The position numbers and the translations under genes were made by a program. The notes under the pieces were generated by a model. That model saw only the letters and a list, made by a program, of their open reading frames with translations. It was not told where the DNA came from and searched no databases. From positions 1 through 64,000 of the forward strand of contig JAJYUL010000003.1 of assembly GCA_021792555.1 (NCBI GenBank): 64,000 nt of DNA, read 5' to 3'. Shown piece by piece: positions 53,035 through 62,471 of the stretch; the first letter of the stretch is position 1, and each line of letters begins with the position of its first letter. This stretch comes from Pseudomonadota bacterium. Lineage in GTDB: Bacteria > Pseudomonadota > Gammaproteobacteria > Steroidobacterales > Steroidobacteraceae.

Positions 53035-53253
53035 TCCGCTTCTCCCGTGTGCCGGCGAGCGCCGGTGTACCCTCAGTCCCGGGCGGCGTGCCATTGAGCT
53101 GCGCAACCCGCTGCTTTATCTTCGCTACCGCTGCGTACCGCGCGGTGTTGTGTGCGCCGGGTGCGCGCGCTGCAGGGACGGCCCTCCGCGCGCGCCGCGG
53201 GCGCAAGCGAGCAGTGTAACTCAAGCCGGCGATCCGGCGGGCGGGCTCCTCGG

Positions 53254-54345
53254 GTGGGAAAAATTATCGGTCGCTACGTTTTGCGCGAGGTGCTCACCGC
53301 CTGGCTGGCGATGATGGCGGTGCTGCTGATCGTCCTTACCGCCTACGAGGTGGGGGCGGTGCTCGAGCGAGCCGCGGCCAGCCAGTTCCCCCAAGGGGTC
53401 ATCCTGCGGCTGATCTACCTCGGCCTGCTGCAGTACGTGAGCCTGGTGGCGCCCTTGGCGCTGCTGCTCGGGGTCATCTGGGCGTTCGGCCGGCTGTATC
53501 ACGACAGCGAGATGGCCGCGGCTCTCGCCTGCGGGGTGCGCCCGGCGGTGCTGTACCGGCCCGTGATCGGCCTCGCGGTCGTGGTGAGCGCGGGCCTCGC
53601 GGCGGTCACTCTGATGCTCGCGCCCACGGCGACCCATCAGGCGCTCACGCTGCGTGACCAGGCGGTGCGCGCCGGGCAGTTCGCGCCCCTCGAGCCCGGC
53701 CAGTTCCGCGCCTTCGGCGGCGGCAGCGCGGTGGTGTACGCGCAGCAGGTCGAGCCGGACGGCACGCTCGGCAACGTGTTCATCGAGCGCACTCGCGGGC
53801 CGGTGGTGGAGGTGGCCGTGGCGAACCAGGCGCGCCATACCGTCTCCCCGGACGGCAAGATGCAGACCATCGAGCTGTATCATGGCGAGCGCTTCGAGGG
53901 CGTGCCCGGGAGTCCGGAGTTTCGCATCATGCGCTTCGCCGAGCACACCGTGCCGATCCCCATGCCGCCGGCCAACGACGTCGTGACCGATCTCGATGCG
54001 GCACCGACCGCAGCGCTGTACGCATCGGCCGATCCGCGCCGTCAGGCGAAGCTGCAGTGGCGCATCGCGCTGCCGCTGATGTGTCTGGTGCTCACCGTCG
54101 TCGCGCTGCCGCTCTCGCGGCTCAGGCCGCGCCAGGGCCGCTATGCGCGCGTGTGGCTCGCGCTGGTCATTTACGTGGTGTACCTGAACCTGCTCACGGC
54201 CGGGGAGGCGTGGATCGGCCACGGCACTATTCCGGTGGTGCTCGGCCTGTGGTGGGTGCACGTGGTGGTGATTCTGCTGGCGCTGGCGATCAGCTACGGG
54301 CCGACGCTGGCGCAGCGGGCCCGTTACCCACTGGTGCGGGCATGA
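53254..54345 (+). CDS. lptF: LPS export ABC transporter permease LptF (GTG start)
   Basis: VGKIIGRYVLREVLTAWLAMMAVLL..MAAALACGVRPAVLYRPV; followed by lptG, divergent from pepA. Confidence 0.93.
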   Translation: MGKIIGRYVLREVLTAWLAMMAVLLIVLTAYEVGAVLERAAASQFPQGVILRLIYLGLLQYVSLVAPLALLLGVIWAFGRLYHDSEMAAALACGVRPAVLYRPVIGLAVVVSAGLAAVTLMLAPTATHQALTLRDQAVRAGQFAPLEPGQFRAFGGGSAVVYAQQVEPDGTLGNVFIERTRGPVVEVAVANQARHTVSPDGKMQTIELYHGERFEGVPGSPEFRIMRFAEHTVPIPMPPANDVVTDLDAAPTAALYASADPRRQAKLQWRIALPLMCLVLTVVALPLSRLRPRQGRYARVWLALVIYVVYLNLLTAGEAWIGHGTIPVVLGLWWVHVVVILLALAISYGPTLAQRARYPLVRA

Positions 54346-55409
54346 GCATTCTCGACCGCTACATCGTGCGCGCGATCCTCGGCTCGGTGCTGCTGGTGCT
54401 GGCGGTGTTCGTGGTGCTCGGCGGACTGTTCGCGTTCATCAGTCAGCAGCACAACATCGGGGTCGGGCACTACACGCTGGCCGATGCTCTGTGGTTCACC
54501 CTGCTCAACGTGCCGCAGCAGGCCTATCAGCTGCTGCCGATCACCGCGATGATCGGCTCGCTGATCGGACTCGGGGCGCTGGCGCGCGGCAGCGAGATCA
54601 CCGTGATCCGCGCCACAGGGATGTCGGTGCGGCGCCTGGCGGGCGCGGCGCTCATCGCCGCGCTGATCCTCATCGCCGCCGAGGCGGTGGTCGGTGAGTT
54701 CGTCGCCCCGCAGCTGCAGGCGGCCGCCAACCAGGAGCTCGCCTTCAGCCAGTACAACTCCATCAGCTTCGGCGGCGGCACCGGCGCGTGGGTGCGCGAC
54801 GGCAACATGATCTTCAACGTCGCCCGCCAGTCGAGCTCGCGGCAGTTCGGCGGCATGCAGGTCTTCGAGCTCTCGAGCACTCACCAGCTGCTTGCGGTCG
54901 GCCGGGCCACGCGCGCCACCGCGGCAGGACACGACCGCTGGCTGCTCGATGACTACACGGCCTCGCACTTCGACGGCGATCGCGTCACGGTGCGCCCTCC
55001 CGGCCAGAAGATGCTCCAATCCAACGTGTCGGCGAGCTTCCTCGGCTTCACCGTGCAGGATCCGCAGCAGATGACCCTGACCTCGCTGTGGCAGCTGATC
55101 GGCTACCTGCGCGCCAACTCCGTCGATGCCAGCCAGTACGTGTTCGCGTTCTGGTCGCGCATCGCGCGCATCGTGGCGATCGCCTTCTCGGTGCTGCTCG
55201 CCGTGCCGTTCGTGCTCGGCTCGATGCGCTCGGCGGGCGCCGGCGCGCGCACCATGCTCGGGCTCGCCATCGGCATCGCCTTCTTCCTGCTGCAGCGCCT
55301 GATCGAAAGCGGCACCATCGTCTTTCACCTCAACCCGGTGATCCTGGCGTGGCTGCCGACCGTGCTGCTCGCCACCGTGACGCTGCTGCTGCTCGCCCGG
55401 GCGCGCTGA
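54342..55409 (+). CDS. lptG: LPS export ABC transporter permease LptG
   Basis: MSILDRYIVRAILGSVLLVLAVFVVLGGLFAFISQ..RGSEITVIRATGMSVRRL. Confidence 0.94.
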   Translation: MSILDRYIVRAILGSVLLVLAVFVVLGGLFAFISQQHNIGVGHYTLADALWFTLLNVPQQAYQLLPITAMIGSLIGLGALARGSEITVIRATGMSVRRLAGAALIAALILIAAEAVVGEFVAPQLQAAANQELAFSQYNSISFGGGTGAWVRDGNMIFNVARQSSSRQFGGMQVFELSSTHQLLAVGRATRATAAGHDRWLLDDYTASHFDGDRVTVRPPGQKMLQSNVSASFLGFTVQDPQQMTLTSLWQLIGYLRANSVDASQYVFAFWSRIARIVAIAFSVLLAVPFVLGSMRSAGAGARTMLGLAIGIAFFLLQRLIESGTIVFHLNPVILAWLPTVLLATVTLLLLARAR

Positions 55410-55416
55410 GGCTCGC

Positions 55417-56454
55417 TCAGGCGGCCGGCTTGTGGCGCACCGCCGGCCGCTGAGCGGGCGGCGCGAGCAGCCCCGAGAGCGGCTGGAAGATCTGCCGATA
55501 GCTATAGCCCGCAATGCGGTATTGCCAGCCGTGCACGCGCGCATTGATCTGCGCCGCGGCCGCGGCGGCCTTGGGATCCGCCGCGCGCGCGCTGACCTCG
55601 ATGTAGTGCGGACCGTGCTTGGCGGCCTGATAGCCGCTCACCGTCACGATAAGTCCGTCGAACGTAGTGAACTCGGCGCTCGAGAGGCGCGCGTCCCGGG
55701 GAATGGGCTGCGCCTTGCGCACGTCGTTCAGCGTGAGATTCGACAGTGCGCTTGCCACCGCGTTGGCCGCGCCGGGGCTCTCGAGCTTGCGTCCGGGCGG
55801 AATGCCGAGCACGCGGAAATTCGCCGCGCTCGCCTTGGCGCGCTCGATGCGATAGGGGCGCTCGCCGGCGAGGCGCTCCGCGATGCTGCGCACCTGCTTG
55901 TGGTGCACGTCCACGATGATCGGCTCGAGCCACTCATCCGCCTTGGCTTCGGCCATCACCAGCGGGGCTGCGAGCAGGCTCTGCTTGTGGCCGACGAGGC
56001 GCACGTACGAGCCGCTGCCCGCGGCGTTGTGCCCGACGATCAGCGACCAGGTGTGCTGCGCGCTCACCACGTCGATGCGCACGCCGCTCGCGCCGGGGGC
56101 GCTCACGGACTGCACCCCGAGCAGCGGATAGTTCTGCTCGAGCCGCGTCTTGCGCGCCACGGCCTTGAGATTGCCGAGATCGATGAGCAGCTTGCGCAGC
56201 TTGCCGGAGTCGGCCGGGTAGTCGCGCTGGCTCACCATCCAGCGGCTCGCGCCCTTGACGAGCGTGACCTCCTTGCCGCCCGGGCCGGTGATGCGCACCT
56301 GGGTGACGGCGTTGAGGTTCGCCTCGAGCCCCGGCAGCACGACCGTGCCGGCGATCGAAGCACTGCCGCGCTGGGCGCGATGCGCCACCCACACCGCGAG
56401 CCCCAGCACGGCGAGGCTCACGGCGAACAGGATTGCCAGATGACGTTGGCTCAT
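55417..56454 (-). CDS. DUF4340 domain-containing protein
   Basis: ITGPGGKEVTLVKGASRWMVSQRDYPADSGKLRKLLIDLGNLKAVARKT; 4-bp overlap with upstream GldG-like gene. Confidence 0.88.
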   Translation of the reverse strand: MSQRHLAILFAVSLAVLGLAVWVAHRAQRGSASIAGTVVLPGLEANLNAVTQVRITGPGGKEVTLVKGASRWMVSQRDYPADSGKLRKLLIDLGNLKAVARKTRLEQNYPLLGVQSVSAPGASGVRIDVVSAQHTWSLIVGHNAAGSGSYVRLVGHKQSLLAAPLVMAEAKADEWLEPIIVDVHHKQVRSIAERLAGERPYRIERAKASAANFRVLGIPPGRKLESPGAANAVASALSNLTLNDVRKAQPIPRDARLSSAEFTTFDGLIVTVSGYQAAKHGPHYIEVSARAADPKAAAAAAQINARVHGWQYRIAGYSYRQIFQPLSGLLAPPAQRPAVRHKPAA

Positions 56455-58325
56455 GGGTGCTCCCGATTCGGCTGTGCCGTGCCGCGCCGGCGGCGGCGCA
56501 GCGCCGCGCCGGCGAGCGCCGCCAGCGCGAACACGGCCGGCATGACGATGATGTTGATGACCTTCAGCTCGGTGCCGAGCTCATCGATGCTGTGCACCAG
56601 GCCGGCCTGCACGGCGCGCAGGCGCTTGCGGATGGTAACCCGCTCGGCCTCAAAGTGTTGAATCTCGCGCTGCTGCGCGGGGCTGAGGATCAGCGTCGAC
56701 TTGTTGTCGCGCTTGGTCTGCAGCAGCGTCAGCTGCTGCTCGGTCTGCCGCAGCTCCTTCTGCAGCTGCTGCTGCTGGGCGCGATAGCGCGCCTCGGCCG
56801 CCCGCCGCAGCGCCGCGACGCGGGTGAACGGGCGGGTGAAGCCGGCCTTGGCGCGCACGCTGATCAGATCATTGCTGCCGGAGAGATTGTCGAGTGCGTT
56901 GAGCACCAGGTCGCCGTTGCTCGCCCACGCTTCGGCGAGGGTCTGGCCGAACAGATCCAGATGCCGCACCCACAGGAAGTCCGACAGCATGTCCGAGTCG
57001 GCGAACACCAGCAGCTGCAGCGGCTTGACCGCAGCCGTCAGCACTTTCGTGCCCGCCGGCAGCTTCACGCCCTTCGGCGGCCCGTCCGGGAAGGCGCTCT
57101 TGACCTTCCCGCTGACGCGCGCGCCGAAGACGTAGCGCTTGCCGGTCGGCTTGAAGCCGTTGAGCAGACCCGAGGGATCGAACATCCCGGCGAGCGTCTG
57201 CGCCGCGACCGGCTTGGCGTCCGTGCTGCTCCAGAGCAGCGGCGCGAAGCTCGTCCCGGCGCCCTTGATGGGGCTGAGGTAGCCGGCGGTGTCGATGTTG
57301 ACGTTCGACAGCCCGGCGGTGACCACATCGTGCTGCGACATCTGCGCGCGCCCGAGACCGAGGATCACGGGGTCGAGCACCGGGGCTCCGCCGGGGCCGG
57401 TCGCATTCAGGGCGAGCGAGCGGTCGGCGATCACTTCCTCGGGGTTGAAGCGCACGCCCCAGGAGGCGAGCAGCCTCGCCAGATCAGGGCCGCCGACGGC
57501 CGGCGGGGTGTCGGGCGCGGCCGCCGACTCGGCGAGCGGATCGACGAACGCGATGATGTGCCCGCCGGCGAGCGCGTACTGATCGATGGCGAAGCGGGTG
57601 GCGGGCGGGAGGTTGCGCGGATCGACGAGCACCAGCACGCGGGTGTCGGCGGGAATGACCGCGGCGCCCGGCTTGAGCGTGTGCAGGTCGTACAGCTGCG
57701 CGGCCTGGCGGTACACCAGCCAGGGCTGGCGCATCTGGCCGCTCTGCGGGTTGAAGCCGCCGCTCATCGGCAGAGCCGAGTACCACTCGACGAGCGGCTT
57801 TTTCGGATGGGCCAGGCGGTAGATCAGCTTGGCGATATCGTACTCGAGGAAGCGCTGCTTCTGCGGATTGAAGAACGGAATGGCCTCGTGGCCGTTGGTG
57901 GAGTTGGTGCCGGCGAGCCCGAAGTAGAACTTGCTGCCCGCGGCGTTCATCGGCGTGCCGGTGACGCCGAGCTCGGCGGCCCGGTCTTCCTCGACCGAAT
58001 ACGGGCGCGGATCGATGATGTGCAGGCGGATCTTGCCGTCGGCATCGGTGGCGATCTCGCGCAGGAAGTTCTCGACGTGATCGCCGTAGGCGCGCAGCTG
58101 CGGCACGTTGTCGGCCGCCTTGCGCGAATAGAAGAAATACAGATCGATCGGCTCGGGGATGCCCTTGAGGATCCGCCGGGTGCCGCGCGAGAGCGTGTAC
58201 AGATGGTTCTGCGTCAGATCGAGCTGCCAGCCCGTGAGCACGTAGTTGAAGATGATGGTCAGGCCGATGAGCAGCAGCGCAAGCGCGCCGACCGAGCCCC
58301 AGCCGAGAGTCGAGCGTTTCATCAT
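56451..58325 (-). CDS. GldG-family ABC-associated auxiliary protein
   Basis: QLDLTQNHLYTLSRGTRRILKGIPEPIDLYFFYSRKA..VVIPADTRVLVLVDPRNLPPATRFAIDQYALAGGHIIAFVDP. Confidence 0.9.
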   Translation of the reverse strand: MMKRSTLGWGSVGALALLLIGLTIIFNYVLTGWQLDLTQNHLYTLSRGTRRILKGIPEPIDLYFFYSRKAADNVPQLRAYGDHVENFLREIATDADGKIRLHIIDPRPYSVEEDRAAELGVTGTPMNAAGSKFYFGLAGTNSTNGHEAIPFFNPQKQRFLEYDIAKLIYRLAHPKKPLVEWYSALPMSGGFNPQSGQMRQPWLVYRQAAQLYDLHTLKPGAAVIPADTRVLVLVDPRNLPPATRFAIDQYALAGGHIIAFVDPLAESAAAPDTPPAVGGPDLARLLASWGVRFNPEEVIADRSLALNATGPGGAPVLDPVILGLGRAQMSQHDVVTAGLSNVNIDTAGYLSPIKGAGTSFAPLLWSSTDAKPVAAQTLAGMFDPSGLLNGFKPTGKRYVFGARVSGKVKSAFPDGPPKGVKLPAGTKVLTAAVKPLQLLVFADSDMLSDFLWVRHLDLFGQTLAEAWASNGDLVLNALDNLSGSNDLISVRAKAGFTRPFTRVAALRRAAEARYRAQQQQLQKELRQTEQQLTLLQTKRDNKSTLILSPAQQREIQHFEAERVTIRKRLRAVQAGLVHSIDELGTELKVINIIVMPAVFALAALAGAALRRRRRGTAQPNREHP

Positions 58326-58334
58326 GTCCCGCTC

Positions 58335-59069
58335 CTAGTCCGCTTTGCGCAGGTCGATCGCGACCGTGGTGGTGAACAGGAAGAAGGCGATCAGCATGGC
58401 GAAGTACAGTACGTCGCGAGCCTCGAGCACCCCGCGGGTGATCGACTGGAAGTGCGTCAGCAGCGACAGCGAGGCGACCGCCTCGATGAGGGTCTGCGGC
58501 GCCCAGCCGCGGAAGGCATCGAGCACCAGCGGATAGCCGGCGAGCAGCAGCACGAAGCAGGCGACGACCCCGAGGATGAACGCCACCACCTGATTACGCG
58601 TCAGCGCCGACATGCACGAGCCGATGGCGAGGAAGCCGCCGGCGAGCAGCAGGCTGCCGAGATAGGAGGCGAAGATCACTCCGTTGTCGGGGCTGCCGAG
58701 GTAGTTCACCGTGATCCAGATCGGGAAGGTGAGCGCGAGGGCGAGTCCCGTAAACAGCCATGCGGCCAGGTACTTGCCGAGCACCGCTTCCCAGGTCTTC
58801 ACCGGCAGCGTCATCAGCAGCTCGATGCTGCCGGATTTGCGCTCCTCGGCCCACAGCTTCATGGTGAGCGCCGGGATCAGGAACAGATACAGCCACGGGT
58901 GGAACAGGAAGAACGGCCGCAGGTCCGCCTGGCCGCGCTGGTAGAAGTCCCCGACGTAGAAGGTAAAGGCGTTGGCCAGCACCAGGAAGATGAGAATGAA
59001 GACATAGGCGAGCGGCGTCGCGAAATAACTCGCGAGCTCGCGGCGCAGGATCAGTGCCACGTTGCGCAT
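58335..59069 (-). CDS. ABC transporter permease, GldF-like
   Basis: MRNVALILRRELASYFATPLAYVFILIFLVL..EERKSGSIELLMTLPVKTWEAVLGKYLAAW. Confidence 0.9.
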   Translation of the reverse strand: MRNVALILRRELASYFATPLAYVFILIFLVLANAFTFYVGDFYQRGQADLRPFFLFHPWLYLFLIPALTMKLWAEERKSGSIELLMTLPVKTWEAVLGKYLAAWLFTGLALALTFPIWITVNYLGSPDNGVIFASYLGSLLLAGGFLAIGSCMSALTRNQVVAFILGVVACFVLLLAGYPLVLDAFRGWAPQTLIEAVASLSLLTHFQSITRGVLEARDVLYFAMLIAFFLFTTTVAIDLRKAD

Positions 59070-59089
59070 GAGTCCCCCAGTGTGTGCCA

Positions 59090-60013
59090 TCAGGCGGTAA
59101 TGGTGCGGAACACTTCGTCGAGCCGTCCGGACTCCAGATGCAGCTCCTTCAGCTGCAGTCCCTGGCTCGCCGCGAGCGCCGCGACTTCTTGCAGGATCAT
59201 CGCGCCGGAGCGCGGCAGGGCCGTCAGGCGCGCCTCGCGCTCGCTGACCTCGACCGAGGCAACCGCTGCGAGGCCCGCCACCGCCGCGCGGGCGGCCTCC
59301 AGCTGATCGCTGCGCGCGAGCTGCAGCGACACGGCGTTGTGATAGCGCGAGCGGCTGGTCAGCTGCAGCGGCGTGTCATCGGCGACGATGCGCCCGCGGG
59401 CGATGATGATGGCGCGGGTGCAGACGGCATCGACCTCCTCGAGGATGTGCGTGGAGATCACGATGATCTTCTCCCGCGCCATCTCGTCGATGAGGGTGCG
59501 TACCTCGTGCTTCTGGTTTGGATCGAGGCCGTCGGTCGGCTCATCGAGAATGAGCACCGGCGGATCGTGAATGATGGCCTGGGCGAGTCCTACGCGCCGC
59601 CGGAAGCCCTTGGAGAGCGTCTCGATGGGGCGGTCGAGCACGCTCGAGAGCTGCAGCCGCTCGGTGACGTAATCGAGCCGCGCGCGCTTGCGCGCCCCGT
59701 CCAGGCGGCGCAGCTCGGCGATGAACTCCAGGAATGCGGCCACGCGCATCTCGCCGTAGCTCGGGGCCCCCTCGGGCAGGTAGCCGAGGCACTGGCGCGC
59801 CGCGAGCGGCTCGCGCTCGACGTCGTGTCCGCAGATGCTCGCGCGCCCGGAGGTCGGGGTGACGAACCCGGCCAGCATCCGCATGGTGGTCGTCTTGCCG
59901 GCGCCGTTGGGCCCGAGGAACCCGAGCACCTCTCCGGGCCGAACTTCAAACGTGACGTCCTCGACGGCCGTCACCGATGGGTAGCGCTTGCACAGATGCT
60001 CGGTCTTGATCAT
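59090..60013 (-). CDS. ABC transporter ATP-binding protein
   Basis: LGPNGAGKTTTMRMLAGFVTPTSG; LSKGFRRRVGLAQAIIHDPPVLILDEPTDGLDPNQ. Confidence 0.95.
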   Translation of the reverse strand: MIKTEHLCKRYPSVTAVEDVTFEVRPGEVLGFLGPNGAGKTTTMRMLAGFVTPTSGRASICGHDVEREPLAARQCLGYLPEGAPSYGEMRVAAFLEFIAELRRLDGARKRARLDYVTERLQLSSVLDRPIETLSKGFRRRVGLAQAIIHDPPVLILDEPTDGLDPNQKHEVRTLIDEMAREKIIVISTHILEEVDAVCTRAIIIARGRIVADDTPLQLTSRSRYHNAVSLQLARSDQLEAARAAVAGLAAVASVEVSEREARLTALPRSGAMILQEVAALAASQGLQLKELHLESGRLDEVFRTITA

Positions 60014-60073
60014 GGCGCCTCCTTCTCAGGCTGCCATAGATTTGCGGCCGCGCGAAAAGTTCCCGGCCGGCCG

Positions 60074-60682
60074 TCAGCGCGGGCGCCCGCGCCAGCCGCC
60101 CTGGCCGGCGCGCGAGCGCCAGTAGAGCATCATGATCGCCCCGCCCAGCATGCCGCCGAGGTGCGCGAAGTGTCCGATGCCGGGCTCGGTGCCGGTGACG
60201 CCGAAGAACAGCTCGACCAACCCATAGAGCGAGACGAACAGCCACGCCGGCATCGGAATGGGCGGCAGCAGCAGCAGCAACTGCGCGCGCGGAAAGAGCA
60301 TGGCGAAGGCGAGCAGCACGCCGAACACCCCGCCCGAGGCGCCGATGGTCGGCTCGTGATTGCCCGTGGCGTGCAGCACGGCGATCTCGGTGATCGCCGC
60401 AGCGATCACGCATACGAAGTAATAAAGGAGAAAGCGCCGCGGGCCCCAGTAGCGCTCGAGCGCGGGGGCGAACACGAACAGCCCGAACATGTTGCCGAAG
60501 ATATGCCACCAGGTGGCGTGCAGGAACGCGTAGGTGACGAGCTGCCAGAGGCGAAACTGCGGCCCGAGCGGCCAGAGCGCAAAGCGCAGGATGAGCGAGG
60601 CGGGCACCACCTGCTCGAACAGGAAGATCACCACGTTGGCGAGGATCAGGCCCAGTACGGTCGGTGTGAGCGAGCGGAGCAT
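60074..60682 (-). CDS. rhomboid family intramembrane serine protease
   Basis: HATWWHIFGNMFGLFVFAPALERYWGPRRFLLYYF; catalytic GASGGVFG; GHFAHLGGMLGG. Confidence 0.94.
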   Translation of the reverse strand: MLRSLTPTVLGLILANVVIFLFEQVVPASLILRFALWPLGPQFRLWQLVTYAFLHATWWHIFGNMFGLFVFAPALERYWGPRRFLLYYFVCVIAAAITEIAVLHATGNHEPTIGASGGVFGVLLAFAMLFPRAQLLLLLPPIPMPAWLFVSLYGLVELFFGVTGTEPGIGHFAHLGGMLGGAIMMLYWRSRAGQGGWRGRPR

Positions 60683-60731
60683 CCGCGCAGTTTACGCGTC
60701 GGCGCCGCGCGGCGGCGGCGAAAACGCGCCC

Positions 60732-61580
60732 CTAGGGCGCGAGTTGGCCGCCGAGCCGTTCCGCCGCCGCGCGCAGCGCCGGCAGCGCGTTGTCGATCAG
60801 CTCCTGGCGCGAGAGGCGCGAGGCCTGCGCGCTGACGTTCATGGCCGCGACCGTGACGCCGACCACGTTGCGCACGGGCACGGCGATCGAGCGCAGCCCG
60901 ATCTCCAGTTCCTGATCGTTCAGCGCGAAGCCCTCCGCGCGCACCGCGGCGAGGATCCCGAGGAGCTGCTCGCGCGAGGTGACCGTGAAGCGGGTGTGAG
61001 CGGTGAGCTCGCTGCCCGCGAGCTCGGCGGCCGCCTGCTCGAGCGGCAGACTGGCGAGCAGCACGCGCCCGAGTGCGGTGCAGTAGGCCTGCAGGCGGCT
61101 GCCCACCCCGAGCGTCACCGACATGATGCGTTGGGTCGAGGCGCGCGCCACGTACACCACGGCGCCCTCGTCGAGCACCGCCACGGTGGTCGCCTCTCCG
61201 ATCTTCTCGCTGAGCTCCTGCAGGATCGGCTGTGCGGCAAGGGCGAGCGGGGCGGTCGAAAGGTAGGCGTAGCCCAGGCTGAGCACGCGCGGCTGCAGGT
61301 AGAAGGCGCGCCCGTCGCTGGCGGCGTAGCCGAGTTCGCGCAGCGTATACAGACAGCGTCGCGCCACCGCACGCGTCAGTCCCGTGGCGCGGCTGACGTC
61401 GGCGATGGTGAGCCGCCGGTCGACACCGGCAAAGGCGCGGATGACATGCAGCCCGCGCGCCAGCGAAGTCATGAAGTCCGGATCGCCGGCGCGATAAAGC
61501 GTGTCGTCGGCGCGCACCGGCCGGCGCGCCGGGTCGGACTGTCGGGTTGGGGCTTTGGGGTTGGACACGGCGGAGGGCAC
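60732..61580 (-). CDS. IclR family transcriptional regulator (PcaR/PobR-type)
   Basis: SLARGLHVIRAFAGVDRRLTIADVSRATGLTRAVARRCLYTLRELGYAASDGRAFYLQPRVLSLGYAYLS. Confidence 0.93.
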   Translation of the reverse strand: MPSAVSNPKAPTRQSDPARRPVRADDTLYRAGDPDFMTSLARGLHVIRAFAGVDRRLTIADVSRATGLTRAVARRCLYTLRELGYAASDGRAFYLQPRVLSLGYAYLSTAPLALAAQPILQELSEKIGEATTVAVLDEGAVVYVARASTQRIMSVTLGVGSRLQAYCTALGRVLLASLPLEQAAAELAGSELTAHTRFTVTSREQLLGILAAVRAEGFALNDQELEIGLRSIAVPVRNVVGVTVAAMNVSAQASRLSRQELIDNALPALRAAAERLGGQLAP

Positions 61581-61638
61581 GGCGCGGGCGCGGTCATCGT
61601 ACCGCGCGGCGCGGCGCCGTGCGAGCGTCGCCTGCGCC

Positions 61639-62355
61639 TCACGGTCCGCCGAGGCTTGCCTCGATGCTGCGCCACAGCACGCTTTTCAGCGTGGGGAGCC
61701 GCTCCCCGGCGAAGTCCGGCCAGCCCAGCGACTTCAGCATCAGCGCGCGCGAGCGGCGCACGAGCGTCGCCTGGCCGATGATGGCGACCGCGCGGATCTG
61801 TGCCTCGGGCCCGGGCTGCCTCTGCCCGAGCAGCCGGCCGATGATCTCGGTCAACAGTCCGAGCAGCCGGCCGCCGATGTGCTCCTGGATCGCCGCGAAC
61901 GCTTCGTTGTGCTCGCTCTGCGCGCGCGCGAAGAACAGCGCCCAACTCTCCGGGCGGTCGGTGGCGAGCGCCTCGATGAGCGGCTCAAGCAGGCTGCGCA
62001 GCAGCGCCAGCAGCTGCGCGCGGCTGAGCCCGCCGGCGCGCAGCGCCGCGCGGGCCTGCTCGGCCGGCGGGCCGAGACGCACCCGCACGTCATCGGTGAT
62101 GTACTCGATGCACGCCTGGTGCAGGCCCTGTTTGCCGCCGAAGTAGTACTGCAGGGCCGGCAGGCTGACCCGCGCCCGATGCGCGATCGCGCGCGTCGAG
62201 GCGCCCTGGTAGCCAAGCTGCGCGAACAGCACGATCGCGGTCTCGAGAATCCGCCGCCGGGTGTCCTCGCCGCACGCGTAGCTGCGCCGGGGCGCGCGCC
62301 GCACTGGGGAAGGAGCGCGGCCCGGGACCGGGCGTTTGGCGTTGGCAGTGTCCAC
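61639..62355 (-). CDS. TetR/AcrR family regulator with CerR/CecR-type (DUF1956) C-terminal domain; GTG start proposed
   Basis: ILETAIVLFAQLGYQGASTRAIAHRARVSLPALQYYFGGKQGLHQACIEYI; divergent from HlyD-ABC genes. Confidence 0.88.
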   Translation of the reverse strand: MDTANAKRPVPGRAPSPVRRAPRRSYACGEDTRRRILETAIVLFAQLGYQGASTRAIAHRARVSLPALQYYFGGKQGLHQACIEYITDDVRVRLGPPAEQARAALRAGGLSRAQLLALLRSLLEPLIEALATDRPESWALFFARAQSEHNEAFAAIQEHIGGRLLGLLTEIIGRLLGQRQPGPEAQIRAVAIIGQATLVRRSRALMLKSLGWPDFAGERLPTLKSVLWRSIEASLGGP

Positions 62356-62409
62356 CGTGTCGATCGTCCGTCTGCGGCCGCGGCCGCCGTTTCGGTTAAT
62401 ACGGAATAC

Positions 62410-62439
62410 TATCAATTGACAGAAAAGTATCAAGCGATA
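62410..62439. promoter_or_regulatory. two TetR-operator-like palindromes: TATCAATTGACA (62410-62421) and TATCAAGCGATA (62428-62439)
   Basis: TATCNNNNGATA-type half-sites repeated 18 bp apart in the TetR/HlyD divergent intergenic region. Confidence 0.6.
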
Positions 62440-62471
62440 GAAAATTCGCGGACGCACACAGGAGTCCGTCC

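Noticed and set aside
56433-59306. 957-aa plus-strand ORF opposite the GldG/permease genes
   Set aside because: Same antisense artefact; no recognisable domain, crosses two convincing minus-strand genes.
55417-60013. True gliding-motility system
   Set aside because: Gld names are by family similarity only; other gliding/T9SS genes are absent here.
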